Under the pieces are notes generated by a model. It made no database searches, was not told where the DNA came from, and worked only from the letters and a program-made list of their open reading frames with translations. Both the position numbers and the translations under genes were made by a program. This document shows, piece after piece, positions 19,489 through 28,136 of a DNA stretch of 64,000 nt. Every line of letters starts with the position of its first letter. Positions within the stretch are counted from its first letter, which is position 1. Source of the stretch: Streptomyces sp. NBC_01454 (lineage in GTDB: Bacteria > Actinomycetota > Actinomycetes > Streptomycetales > Streptomycetaceae); contig NZ_CP109460.1 in assembly GCF_036227565.1 (NCBI RefSeq), forward strand, positions 1,860,001-1,924,000, written 5' to 3'.

Positions 19489-20763
19489 GTGACCGACGCC
19501 CAAAACACCGCAGCAGAGACGACACTGCGAGCACCCGGAGACTCGCCTCCGGACCCCCGACCGGCGCCGGTCCCTCTCCTGGAGCCCCGCGAGGGCATCC
19601 CCCCGGTGGTCGCCACCGACGAGGCACTCGCCGAGGTCGTGGCCGCCTTCGCGGGCGGTACGGGCCCGGTGGCCGTCGACGCCGAGCGGGCCTCGGGCTA
19701 TCGCTACGGCCAGCGTGCCTACCTCGTGCAGCTGCGCCGCGAGGGGGCCGGCAGCGCGCTGATCGACCCGGTCGGCTGTCCCGACCTGTCGGGGCTGGGG
19801 GAGGCGATCGGCGACGCCGAGTGGGTGCTGCACGCCGCCACCCAGGACCTTCCGTGCCTGCGTGACATAGGAATGGTCCCCACCCGGCTGTTCGACACCG
19901 AGCTGGCCGGACGGCTGGCCGGCTTCGCCCGGGTCGGCCTGGGTGCCATGGTCGAGAACGTCCTCGGCTTCGCCCTGGAGAAGGGCCACTCCGCCGTCGA
20001 CTGGTCCACCCGCCCGCTGCCCGAGCCGTGGCTGCGCTATGCCGCGCTCGACGTCGAGCTGCTGGTGGACCTGCGCGACGCGCTGGAGGAGGAGCTGACC
20101 CGGCAGGGGAAGCTGGAGTGGGCCCAACAGGAGTTCGCCGCGATCGCCGCCGCTCCCCCGCCGCCGCCCCGCAAGGACCCCTGGCGCCGTACCTCCGGGA
20201 TGCACAAGGTCCGCCGGCGGCGTCAGATGGCGGTCGTACGTGAGCTGTGGACGGCCCGTGACCAGGTCGCCCAGCGGCGGGACGTCTCGCCCGGCAAGGT
20301 GCTCGGGGACGCCGCGATCGTGGAGGCGGCGCTGAATCTGCCGCCGAACAGCCATGCGCTGGCCGCGCTTCCCGGCTTCGGCCACCGCATGGGCCGCCGG
20401 CAGCTGGAGCAGTGGCAGGCCGCCGTCGACCGCGCCCGCGCGCTGGCCGAGAGCGAGCTGCCGCAGCCCGGCCAGCCGCTCAACGGGCCGCCGCCGCCGC
20501 GCGCCTGGGCCGACAAGGACCCGGCCGCCGCGGCCCGGCTGTCGGCCGCCCGCGCGTCCGTCACCGCGCTCGCCGAGCGCCTGAATCTCCCGCAGGAGAA
20601 CCTCATCACCCCGGACACGGTGCGCCGGCTGTGCTGGGAGCCGCCGGAGCTGCCGACGGCCGCGTCGGTCGCCGAGGTGCTGGCCGGCCACGGTGCGCGC
20701 CCCTGGCAGATCGAGCAGGTCACGCCGATCCTCACCGAGGCACTGCAGGCGGACGCGGACTGA
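19489..20763 (+). CDS. rnd: Ribonuclease D
   Basis: 424 residues. 3'-5' exoribonuclease of the DEDDy type, for tRNA/stable RNA 3' trimming. Catalytic acids: Asp and Glu in VAVDAERASGYRYGQ near 64-66, Asp in VLHAATQDL near 120, and the Tyr/Asp pair in LRYAALDVELLVDL near 185-190. One or two HRDC-like helical domains follow (about 235-310 and 320-400). GTG start. Ends in a bidirectional hairpin against the lipoprotein gene. Confidence 0.92.
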   Translation: MTDAQNTAAETTLRAPGDSPPDPRPAPVPLLEPREGIPPVVATDEALAEVVAAFAGGTGPVAVDAERASGYRYGQRAYLVQLRREGAGSALIDPVGCPDLSGLGEAIGDAEWVLHAATQDLPCLRDIGMVPTRLFDTELAGRLAGFARVGLGAMVENVLGFALEKGHSAVDWSTRPLPEPWLRYAALDVELLVDLRDALEEELTRQGKLEWAQQEFAAIAAAPPPPPRKDPWRRTSGMHKVRRRRQMAVVRELWTARDQVAQRRDVSPGKVLGDAAIVEAALNLPPNSHALAALPGFGHRMGRRQLEQWQAAVDRARALAESELPQPGQPLNGPPPPRAWADKDPAAAARLSAARASVTALAERLNLPQENLITPDTVRRLCWEPPELPTAASVAEVLAGHGARPWQIEQVTPILTEALQADAD

Positions 20764-20769
20764 CGCACC

Positions 20770-20804
20770 CGTCCCGGGCCGGACGAGAAGGCCGGCCCGG
20801 GACG
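20770..20804. terminator. Bidirectional terminator between rnd and lipoprotein gene
   Basis: CGTCCCGGGCCGG and CCGGCCCGGGACG form a perfect 13 bp stem with a nine-base loop, in the 54 bp gap between convergent genes. Confidence 0.8.
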
Positions 20805-20817
20805 CGCGGTGTGCCGG

Positions 20818-21501
20818 TCAGCTCTGCTCGACGTGCATCCACAGGACCTTGCGGCTGGTGGCGTCGATCTCGTAGGACGTCTCGTTCCAGTCGGTGGTGC
20901 TCACCACGCCCACGGCCCAGGCCGGGGTGCCGTTGTTGCCGTGGTCGGAGTTGCCGAGTTCGACGGAGGTGACGGTGCCCTTCGTCTTCTCGGTCGCCGT
21001 CTGTGCGGCCTGCTGGGCGGTGACGGTGGCCTTGGACAGCCGGGCGGCCAGCTGCTGCTTGTCGCCGGAGGCGTCCGACTCGGTCTGCGGCCGGCCGGCC
21101 TTGCCGGTGCGCGCGTCCACGCGGACATCGCTCACCGTCCCGTCGGAGGTGGCGACCGCGGTGTTCCAGTACGGGTTGGTGGGCGTCCCCTTGAGCTCCG
21201 CGGCGATCGGCTCCGAGGCCGGGACCGCCGCGACCGCGGCCTTCAGCGCCTGCGCGTAGTCCACCGTGGCGCTGGGGATCAGGGCCTTGCGCTGGGCCTG
21301 GGCCGCGCTGAGCGAGCTGCTCGGCGAGGCGGGGGCCGAGGCGGGCACCGGACGCTTGGGGCTTCCGGTGTCGTTCTTGGCCGCGTTTCCACAGCCCGAC
21401 ACCAGGGCGCCGGCGGCGACGACCGCACAGACCAGGCCGATCGCGCGCGGCACCGCCAGCTGTGCGTGCCGGGCCACGACATCACTCCTCTTCGTCTCCA
21501 T
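20818..21501 (-). CDS. Lipoprotein with PepSY-like repeats
   Basis: 227 residues. N-terminal signal with lipobox ALVSGC (Cys near 37) anchors it to the outer face of the membrane. Then a Ser/Pro/Ala linker and two PepSY-like repeats: one ends TSDGTVSDVRVDARTGK and the other has YEIDATSRKVLWMHVEQS. PepSY proteins often inhibit or chaperone secreted proteases, but no target is visible here. Monocistronic, divergent from fadA across a 258 bp gap in which nothing else was found. Confidence 0.75.
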   Translation of the reverse strand: METKRSDVVARHAQLAVPRAIGLVCAVVAAGALVSGCGNAAKNDTGSPKRPVPASAPASPSSSLSAAQAQRKALIPSATVDYAQALKAAVAAVPASEPIAAELKGTPTNPYWNTAVATSDGTVSDVRVDARTGKAGRPQTESDASGDKQQLAARLSKATVTAQQAAQTATEKTKGTVTSVELGNSDHGNNGTPAWAVGVVSTTDWNETSYEIDATSRKVLWMHVEQS

Positions 21502-21759
21502 GCGGTCACTTTAAGTGTGCAATGGGGCGAATTACGCCAAGACCCGGCGGTATTCGGCCCTTTTCGCTCCCTTCCTGGGGCCACCCACCGGCCGGACACC
21601 GGGGTGCCGTCCGGCGTTCGAGGCCGCCATCCGGTGTGACCTTCACCGCTCCGGCCGGTGGGGGTGTGCAGCTTGGTTACCCGTAAGTAGCATGTCGGTG
21701 TGAAGCGTCCCCCGGGGCGCCCCGCAGCAGTGCCACCCCGCACCTGGAGGAGAGCCAAC

Positions 21760-22986
21760 GTGCCTCGTACCGCTAGGGACGTCGTCTTCGTCGACGGCGT
21801 CCGCACCCCGTTCGGCAAGGCGGGCCCGAAGGGCATCTACCACGAGACCCGCGCCGACGATCTCGTCGTGAAGGCCATCCGGGAGCTGCTGCGCCGCAAC
21901 CCGGCCCTGGACCCCGCGAAGATCGACGAGGTCGCCATCGCCGCCACCACCCAGATCGGTGACCAGGGCCTGACCCTCGGCCGGACCGCCGGCATCCTCG
22001 CCGGCCTGCCGCAGTCGGTTCCCGGCTACTCCATCGACCGCATGTGTGCCGGTGCGCTGACCGCCGTCACCGCCACCGCCGGCTCCATCGCCTTCGGTGC
22101 GTACGACGCCGTCATCGCCGGCGGTGTCGAGCACATGGGGCGCCACCCCATGGGCGAGGCCGTCGACCCGAACCCGCGGTTCGTGAGCGAGAAGCTCGTC
22201 GACCAGTCCGCGCTGTTCATGGGCATGACCGCGGAGAACCTCCACGACCGCTACCCGCACATCACCAAGCAGCGCGCCGACGAGTACGCCGTGCGCTCGC
22301 AGGAGAAGGCGGCGAAGGCGTACGCGAACGGGAAGATCCAGCAGGACCTGGTCCCGATCTCGGTGCGCAACACCAACGCCGAGATCGGCGAGACCGGCTG
22401 GGGCCTGGTGACCGCCGACGAGCCGATGCGCCCGGGGACCACCCTGGAGAACCTCGCCGGTCTCAAGACGCCGTTCCGTACGCACGGCCGCGTCACCGCC
22501 GGTAACGCCGCCGGTCTCAACGACGGCGCCACGGCCTCGATCCTCGCCTCCGAGGACTTCGCCCGGGAGCACGACCTCCCGGTCAAGATGCGCCTGGTCT
22601 CCTACGCCTTCGCGGGCGTCGAGCCCGAGGTCATGGGCTACGGTCCGATCCCGGCCACCGAGAAGGCCCTCGCCAAGGCGGGTCTGGGCATCGGTGACAT
22701 CGGCCTGTTCGAGGTCAACGAGGCGTTCGCCGTGCAGGTGCTCGCCTTCCTCGACCACTACGGCATCGCTGACGACGACGCGCGCGTCAACCAGTACGGC
22801 GGCGCCATCGCCTTCGGCCACCCGCTGGCCTCCTCCGGCGTCCGGCTGATGACCCAGCTGGCCCGCCAGTTCGAGGAGCAGCCGCAGGTCCGCTACGGCC
22901 TGACCACCATGTGCGTCGGCTTCGGCATGGGCGCCACGGTCATCTGGGAGAACCCGCACTTCGAGTCCGACGGAGGCAGCAAGTGA
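21760..22986 (+). CDS. fadA: Acetyl-CoA acyltransferase (thiolase) of beta-oxidation
   Basis: 408 residues. Cleaves 3-ketoacyl-CoA with CoA to acetyl-CoA. Catalytic Cys96 in IDRMCAGALTAV, His in AIAFGHPLASSGVRL and second Cys in TTMCVGFGMG. Partner of the next gene: a GTGA overlap of four bases gives coupling and a fixed ratio of the two subunits. GTG at 21760 has TGGAGGAGA upstream. SCO6027-like by position (recalled). Confidence 0.93.
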   Translation: MPRTARDVVFVDGVRTPFGKAGPKGIYHETRADDLVVKAIRELLRRNPALDPAKIDEVAIAATTQIGDQGLTLGRTAGILAGLPQSVPGYSIDRMCAGALTAVTATAGSIAFGAYDAVIAGGVEHMGRHPMGEAVDPNPRFVSEKLVDQSALFMGMTAENLHDRYPHITKQRADEYAVRSQEKAAKAYANGKIQQDLVPISVRNTNAEIGETGWGLVTADEPMRPGTTLENLAGLKTPFRTHGRVTAGNAAGLNDGATASILASEDFAREHDLPVKMRLVSYAFAGVEPEVMGYGPIPATEKALAKAGLGIGDIGLFEVNEAFAVQVLAFLDHYGIADDDARVNQYGGAIAFGHPLASSGVRLMTQLARQFEEQPQVRYGLTTMCVGFGMGATVIWENPHFESDGGSK

Positions 22987-25118
22987 GCACCCCCACCACC
23001 GCCGAACTTCTGAAGGGCGCGGCCGAGCTGTTCCCGGACGAGGTCGTCACCCAGGCGCACGTCCGCCACCTCGATCTGCCGTACGGCGCGGGCAAGTTCG
23101 CGCTGATCACGCTGGACAACGGCTTCGACCACACCAAGCCGACCACCTTCGGCCCGGGCTCGCTGGCGAACCTCAACGCCGCGATCGACCAGGTCGAGAA
23201 GGAGGCCGCGGACGGCGACATCGTCGGCGTCGGCCTCACCGGCAAGCCGTTCATCTTCGCCGTCGGCGCCGACCTCAAGGGCGTCGAGCTGCTGAAGAAC
23301 CACGAGGACGCGCTGGCCATCGGCAAGGGCGGCCACGAGGTCTTCAAGCGGCTGTCCGCGCTCGCCGTACCGACCTTCGCGTACTACAACGGTGCCGCGA
23401 TGGGCGGTGGCGTCGAGGCCGGTCTGCACTGCTCCTACCGCACCGTCTCCAAGGCGCTGCCGGCCTTCTCGCTGCCCGAGGTCTTCCTCGGTCTCGTCCC
23501 GGGCTGGGGCGGCTGTGCGCTGCTGCCGAACCTCATCGGCGCGGACAAGGCCGTCTCGGTCATCATCGAGAACTCGCTCAACCAGAACAAGCAGCTCAAG
23601 GGCAAGCAGGTCTTCGACCTCGGCATCGCGGACGCGATCTTCGAGGGTGCGGACTTCCTGGAGCAGTCGCTGATCTGGACCGCGCACGTCCTCAAGGGCG
23701 ACGTGACCGTCGAGCGCCCCGAGATCGACCGCGGCGAGGCCTGGGACCAGGCCGTCGCCAAGGGCAAGTTCATCGCCGACGGCAAGGTGCACGGCGCCGC
23801 CCCGGCCGCCTACCGTGCGCTGGACATCATCGCCGCCGCCAAGAGCGGTGATCTGCAGGCCGGTTTCGACGCCGAGGACCAGGCGCTCGCCGACCTGATC
23901 ATGGGCGGTGAACTCCGCGCCGGCATCTACTCGTTCAACCTGGTGCAGAAGCGCGCCAAGCGCCCCGCCGGCGCCCCGGACAAGAAGCTCGCGCGCCCGG
24001 TCAGCAAGGTCGGTGTCGTCGGCGCCGGTCTGATGGCCTCGCAGCTCGCGCTGCTCTTCCTGCGCCGCCTCGAGGTGCCGGTCGTGCTGACCGACATCGA
24101 CCAGGCGCGCGTCGACAAGGGTGTGGGCTACGTCCACGCCGAGATCGACAAGCTGCTCGGCAAGGGCCGGATCAACCAGGACAAGGCCAACCGCCTCAAG
24201 GCCCTGGTCTCCGGTGTCCTGGACAAGGCCGAGGGCTTCTCCGACGCCGACTTCATCATCGAGGCCGTCTTCGAGGAGATCGGCGTCAAGCAGCAGGTGT
24301 TCGCGGAGGTGGAGGCCGTCGCCCCGGCGCACGCGGTCCTCGCCACCAACACCTCCTCGCTGTCGGTCACCGAGATGGCGTCGAAGCTGAAGCACCCCGA
24401 GCGGGTCGTCGGCTTCCACTTCTTCAACCCGGTCGCGATCCTCCCGCTGCTGGAGATCGTGCGCGGCGAGAAGACCGATGACGCCTCGCTGGCCACGGCG
24501 TTCGGGGTCGCCAAGACGCTGAAGAAGACCGCGGTGCTGGTGAAGGACGCCCCGGCGTTCGTCGTCAACCGCATCCTGACCCGCTTCATGGGCGAGATCC
24601 AGAACGTCATCGACGAGGGCACCCCGGTCGAGGTCGCGGAGAAGGCCATCGAGCCGCTCGGCCTGCCGATGTCCCCGCTGGTGCTGCTGGAGCTGGTCGG
24701 ACCGGCGATCGGTCTGCACGTCTCCGAGACGCTCAACCGCTCCTTCCCGGAGCGCTTCACGGTCTCCCCCAACCTCAAGGCCGTCGTCGAGGCCGGCAAG
24801 CGCGGCTTCTACGTCTACGATTCCGGCAAGCCGGAGCTGGACCCCGAGGTGGCCGCCCTCCTCAAGCAGGGCGACTCGGTGCTGACGGAGGACCAGGTCC
24901 GCGACCGCGTCCTGGACGCCGTGGCGCAGGAGATCGGCCTGATGCTGGACGAGGGCGTGGTCGCCGAGGCGCAGGACGTCGACCTGTGCCTGATCACCGG
25001 CGCCGGCTGGCCCTTCCACCTGGGCGGCATCACGCCGTACCTGGACCGCGCGGGCGTCTCCGAGCGGGTGCGGGGCAAGAAGTTCCTGGCCCCGGGCATC
25101 GCGAGCGTCCCCGCGTAA
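22983..25118 (+). CDS. fadB: Fatty-acid oxidation multienzyme alpha subunit
   Basis: 711 residues. N-terminal enoyl-CoA hydratase domain (about 1-250; GAAMGGGVEAGLHC and the acidic LPEVFLGLVPGWGG). 3-hydroxyacyl-CoA dehydrogenase Rossmann domain from about 340 with VGVVGAGLMASQLALLFLRR, NTSSLSV, and the catalytic His/Glu region ERVVGFHFFNPV. C-terminal HCDH domains follow. With FadA this gives the trifunctional beta-oxidation complex. GTG start overlaps the fadA stop. Ends in a strong terminator. Confidence 0.94.
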   Translation: MSTPTTAELLKGAAELFPDEVVTQAHVRHLDLPYGAGKFALITLDNGFDHTKPTTFGPGSLANLNAAIDQVEKEAADGDIVGVGLTGKPFIFAVGADLKGVELLKNHEDALAIGKGGHEVFKRLSALAVPTFAYYNGAAMGGGVEAGLHCSYRTVSKALPAFSLPEVFLGLVPGWGGCALLPNLIGADKAVSVIIENSLNQNKQLKGKQVFDLGIADAIFEGADFLEQSLIWTAHVLKGDVTVERPEIDRGEAWDQAVAKGKFIADGKVHGAAPAAYRALDIIAAAKSGDLQAGFDAEDQALADLIMGGELRAGIYSFNLVQKRAKRPAGAPDKKLARPVSKVGVVGAGLMASQLALLFLRRLEVPVVLTDIDQARVDKGVGYVHAEIDKLLGKGRINQDKANRLKALVSGVLDKAEGFSDADFIIEAVFEEIGVKQQVFAEVEAVAPAHAVLATNTSSLSVTEMASKLKHPERVVGFHFFNPVAILPLLEIVRGEKTDDASLATAFGVAKTLKKTAVLVKDAPAFVVNRILTRFMGEIQNVIDEGTPVEVAEKAIEPLGLPMSPLVLLELVGPAIGLHVSETLNRSFPERFTVSPNLKAVVEAGKRGFYVYDSGKPELDPEVAALLKQGDSVLTEDQVRDRVLDAVAQEIGLMLDEGVVAEAQDVDLCLITGAGWPFHLGGITPYLDRAGVSERVRGKKFLAPGIASVPA

Positions 25119-25138
25119 CGGTGTACTGATCGCAGGAT

Positions 25139-25174
25139 GCGCGGGCCGGCTCGGCGGAGCCGGCCCGCGCTTTT
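25139..25174 (+). terminator. Rho-independent terminator of fadAB
   Basis: GCGCGGGCCGGCTC and GAGCCGGCCCGCGC form a perfect 14 bp stem with a GGCG loop, followed by TTTT. The T-tract makes it the clearest intrinsic terminator in the window; it lies 20 bp after fadB. Confidence 0.9.
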
Positions 25175-25218
25175 GTGTGCGCGGGGCGCGGGCGGCCACG
25201 CCGTGGGAGGGTGGCGGC

Positions 25219-25611
25219 ATGGATTCCTTGGTCATCGTCGATGCCGCGAACGTCGTGGGCTCGGTGCCCGACGGCTGGTGGCGGGACCGGCACGGCGCGG
25301 CCGAGCGGCTGCGCGACGCACTGGCCGGCTACGCCGGGGACGGGCTGCCGGGACTGATGGCGCCACCCCTGGAGTTGGTCCTGGTGGTGGAGGGCGCGGC
25401 CCGCGGGGTGGAATCCGTCGACGGCGTACGGGTGGTGGCGGCGGACGGCAGCGGCGACGACCGGATCGTCCGGCTGGTGGCCGACGAGGGCGACGGGCGG
25501 GACAGTCTGGTGGTGACCGCGGACCGCGAGCTGCGGGAGCGCGTCCAGGCACTGGGCGCGCGGGTGACGGGGCCGCGGGCGGTGTGGGGGCCCTCGCGCG
25601 GCGGGGGCTAG
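25219..25611 (+). CDS. NYN/PIN-like RNase-fold protein
   Basis: 130 residues. LVIVDAANVVGSVPDGWW at the start places an Asp as in NYN/YacP-type nucleases; GDDRIVRLV and LVVTADRELRERVQ supply further acidic positions of a PIN-like fold. Some Streptomyces annotations call relatives an NTP pyrophosphohydrolase, but no Nudix box is present. ATG at 25219 with GGGAGG upstream. Alone after the fadAB terminator. Confidence 0.6.
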   Translation: MDSLVIVDAANVVGSVPDGWWRDRHGAAERLRDALAGYAGDGLPGLMAPPLELVLVVEGAARGVESVDGVRVVAADGSGDDRIVRLVADEGDGRDSLVVTADRELRERVQALGARVTGPRAVWGPSRGGG

Positions 25612-25628
25612 GCGGTCCGCCTGGCTCG

Positions 25629-25760
25629 CAGCGCCTGACACGGCGCCTCGCTGCGTTGTCGGGACCGTCCACGGAGGCCGCCCCCTACGAGGACACGAGG
25701 GCACGAGGCCACGAGGACGGCCCTCCGCCTTGCGACGCACCGCACCGGACGCCGCGAGCC
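25629..25760. repeat. Imperfect inverted element with four 8-bp tandem repeats
   Basis: The outer arms (25629-25660 and 25730-25760) are about 60% complementary. Between them are four consecutive 8-mers at 25687-25718: ACGAGGAC, ACGAGGGC, ACGAGGCC, ACGAGGAC. It lies in the gap between convergent genes. I recall similar TCGCTGCGTTGTC-type elements dispersed in other Streptomyces intergenic regions, so this may be a REP-like family; copy number cannot be checked here. Confidence 0.45.
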
Positions 25761-25799
25761 CCGCCCTCCGGGCGGACGACGGGACGTTGCGGACAGGCC

Positions 25800-26321
25800 C
25801 TAACCGGCGTCCTCGGGGCGCGCGGCCAGGACACGGGTGAGCAGGTCGGTGAGGGTGGCCCGTTCCTCGGCGTCGAGGGTGGCGAACCACTGCTGCTCGC
25901 GGTGGGTCTGCTCGGCGAACGTCTCCCGGACGGCGTTCTCGCCCGCGGCGGTGAGGGCGGCGGCGACGGCGCGCCGGTCGTCGGGGACCGGCCGGCGTTC
26001 GACCAGGCCCTCCCGCTCGAGGGTGTTGATGGCGTTGGTGACCGCCGAGCGGGACATCGCCGAGATCTCGGCGAGCCTGGCGGGCTGGGTGGGGCCGAGC
26101 AGCCAGAGCTTGAACATCAGCCGGAAGCCGGGGAGCGTCCAGCCGCGCGGGCGGTGGATATGGCTCTCCAGGTCGGCGACGACCAGGTAGGACAGGTGGA
26201 GCAGGTGGTAGGCGAGCGCGAATGCCTCCGGGTCGGCCGGTGCGGGCATGCCCGCCAGTCGGTCGCGGGCATAGGCGGCGTATCTGAGATCTGGTCGGTC
26301 CACGGACAGAGTCTTGCGCAT
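25800..26321 (-). CDS. MarR-family transcriptional regulator
   Basis: 173 residues, MarR winged helix. The recognition region is LAEISAMSRSAVTNAINTLE, the wing is VERRPVPDDRRAVAAALT, and the dimer helices are at each end. Start ATG at 26321 (GGAG five bases upstream) is preferred to the ATG at 26351, which would lie inside the operator. Divergent from a FAD monooxygenase gene across a 53 bp region with a 24-bp palindrome, so it likely represses both itself and that operon. Ligand unknown. Confidence 0.88.
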   Translation of the reverse strand: MRKTLSVDRPDLRYAAYARDRLAGMPAPADPEAFALAYHLLHLSYLVVADLESHIHRPRGWTLPGFRLMFKLWLLGPTQPARLAEISAMSRSAVTNAINTLEREGLVERRPVPDDRRAVAAALTAAGENAVRETFAEQTHREQQWFATLDAEERATLTDLLTRVLAARPEDAG

Positions 26322-26335
26322 GGAGGCTCCGTGAG

Positions 26336-26359
26336 AGATTGTTACGGCCATAACAATCT
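26336..26359. promoter_or_regulatory. MarR operator, 24-bp inverted repeat
   Basis: Perfect 9-base arms AGATTGTTA and TAACAATCT around the six-base spacer CGGCCA. It sits centrally between the two divergent starts, is AT-rich in an otherwise GC-rich region, and has the size of a MarR dimer site. Confidence 0.75.
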
Positions 26360-26374
26360 TCGCGGGAGGGTGCT

Positions 26375-27541
26375 GTGCGGATCACCATCGCAGGAGGCGG
26401 CATCGGCGGGCTCGCCACCGCCCTCAGCCTGCATGCGGCCGGACTCGACGACGTCGTCATCCACGAAGCGGCCCAGGAGATCCGTCCGCTCGGCGTCGGG
26501 ATCAACCTCCTCCCGCACGCGGTAAGGGAGTTGACCGAGCTCGGCCTGGCCGACCGGCTGGCCGCGATCGGTGTCCCCACCGCCGAGCTGGCCTACTTCA
26601 ACCGGTACGGGCAGGCGATCTGGTCCGAACCGCGCGGGCTCGACGCCGGCTACCGGTGGCCGCAGTACTCGGTGCACCGGGGCAGGCTGCAACTGCTGTT
26701 GCTGGACGCCGTCCGCGAGCGCCTGGGTGCACACTCCGTCCGAACCGGGAGCCGGATCACCGACCTGCGCCACGACGGCGACCTGCTCATCGGCGCCGAC
26801 GGCATCCACTCGGCCGTCAGAGCCGCGCTCTTCCCCGGTGAAGGGGCACCGCCATGGAACGGGCTCATGCTGTGGCGGGGCACGACCTACGGCGAACCGT
26901 TCCTGACCGGCCGGTCCATGATCATGGCCGGAGACGGCACGCAGAAATTCGTCGCCTACCCGATCGGGGACGGACGGCTGATCAACTGGATCGCCGAGCG
27001 GCCGCTGGACGGCGAACCGCCTGAGCGCGGAAAATGGAACCGCCCCGCCCACCTGGCCACAGTCGTGGAGCACTTCTCCGACTGGCGGTTCGACTGGCTG
27101 GACGTGCCGGGAATCATCGCGGGAGCCGAGGCAGCCTTCGAGTACCCGATGGTGGACCGCGAGCCCCTGCCGTACTGGACCAGGGATGACGTCGTCCTCC
27201 TGGGCGACGCCGCCCATGCCATGTACCCCGTCGGCTCCAACGGAGCGTCCCAAGCGATCATCGACGCCCGGGTGCTCGCCCACTCGCTCGCCACGACCGG
27301 CACCGCCACCGCGTACGAGGACATCCGCAGACCCGCCACCACCGCGCTCCAACTCGCCAACCGGCGCCAGGGGCCCGACATCGTCATGCGGCTCGCCCAC
27401 GAGCGGGCTCCCGGTGGTTTCACGGACATCGAACAGGCCGTCCCGCTCGCGGAGCGCGCGGAGATCGCCGCTTCGTACAAGCGCACCGCAGGCTTCGACC
27501 CGACCCTGCTCAACGAGCGCGCGTCGTGGAGCGTGCGGTGA
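26375..27541 (+). CDS. FAD-dependent monooxygenase (PHBH-like), shortened
   Basis: 388 residues, class A flavin monooxygenase. FAD motif ITIAGGGIGGLATALSLHAAG at 3-23; the DG motif DLLIGADGIHSAVRAAL; the GD motif VVLLGDAAHAMYPVGSNGASQAI. The stretch between RTGSRITDL and GDLLIGADG is about 25 residues shorter than usual, removing part of the small beta sheet before the DG motif. Substrate unknown; an aromatic or polyketide-like compound is typical. GTG at 26375. Overlaps the next gene by 4 bp. Confidence 0.85.
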   Translation: MRITIAGGGIGGLATALSLHAAGLDDVVIHEAAQEIRPLGVGINLLPHAVRELTELGLADRLAAIGVPTAELAYFNRYGQAIWSEPRGLDAGYRWPQYSVHRGRLQLLLLDAVRERLGAHSVRTGSRITDLRHDGDLLIGADGIHSAVRAALFPGEGAPPWNGLMLWRGTTYGEPFLTGRSMIMAGDGTQKFVAYPIGDGRLINWIAERPLDGEPPERGKWNRPAHLATVVEHFSDWRFDWLDVPGIIAGAEAAFEYPMVDREPLPYWTRDDVVLLGDAAHAMYPVGSNGASQAIIDARVLAHSLATTGTATAYEDIRRPATTALQLANRRQGPDIVMRLAHERAPGGFTDIEQAVPLAERAEIAASYKRTAGFDPTLLNERASWSVR

Positions 27542-27990
27542 ACCTCAAGAAACTCGCCGTCTTCGAGGTAAGACTGGACCCGATCCTCGACCTCGGCGAC
27601 TCGCAGTGGGGCCGCCGCCGAGTGATCAACATCGTCGGCGGGACCTTCGACGGGCCCCGACTGTCCGGGGTGATCCTGCCGGGCGGCGCGGACTGGCAGG
27701 TGCTGCACCCCGACGACGGCATGGCCAGCATCGATACCCGCTCCACGCTGCGCACTCACGACGGCGCACATCTCTACCTCTCCACCAGCGGCGTACGCCA
27801 CGGCTCACCCGAGGTTCTCCGGAGGTTGGCCGCCGGAGAGGCGGTGGACCCTGCCGAGTACTACTTCCGGCTCTTCTGCCGCTTCGAGACCGGGGACGAG
27901 CGCTACCGGTGGCTGAACCGCACCCTGGCCGTGGCCTCGGGCGCCCGTACCACCGAGGCCGTCCGCTACGAGGCGTACACCCTCGACTGA
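27538..27990 (+). CDS. DUF3237 protein
   Basis: 150 residues. The pattern INIVGGTFDGPRLSGVILPGGADWQ, then DTRSTLRTHDGAHLYLSTSG, is that of the UPF0311/DUF3237 beta-barrel family of unknown function, repeatedly found next to flavin monooxygenases and aromatic catabolism genes. GTG at 27538 (GGAG six bases before) overlaps the monooxygenase stop; an in-frame GTG at 27526 is possible. Likely a partner of the monooxygenase, controlled by the divergent MarR. Confidence 0.85.
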   Translation: MNLKKLAVFEVRLDPILDLGDSQWGRRRVINIVGGTFDGPRLSGVILPGGADWQVLHPDDGMASIDTRSTLRTHDGAHLYLSTSGVRHGSPEVLRRLAAGEAVDPAEYYFRLFCRFETGDERYRWLNRTLAVASGARTTEAVRYEAYTLD

Positions 27991-28072
27991 CGAGCTCAGG
28001 CATGGTGGGCGGTGAGGCGCGAGGGATGGGCGAGTTCTCCCCGCTACGGAGCTTGGCCCCCCGCAGCGCACA

Positions 28073-28107
28073 GCCCCGTACGCCGCGACGGTCGCGGCAC
28101 ACGGGGC
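28073..28107. terminator. Hairpin between DUF3237 and amino-acid permease
   Basis: Nested inverted repeat: GCCCCGT with ACGGGGC outside and CCGCG with CGCGG inside. In the gap between convergent genes. Confidence 0.55.
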
Positions 28108-28136
28108 CGGGCAGAGGAGCCGTGGGTGTCCGGTCG

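Noticed and set aside
22893..25235. 780-codon ORF antisense to fadB
   Set aside because: Shadow frame of fadB.
25687..25718. Short CRISPR-like or satellite array
   Set aside because: Only four contiguous 8-mers without spacers.
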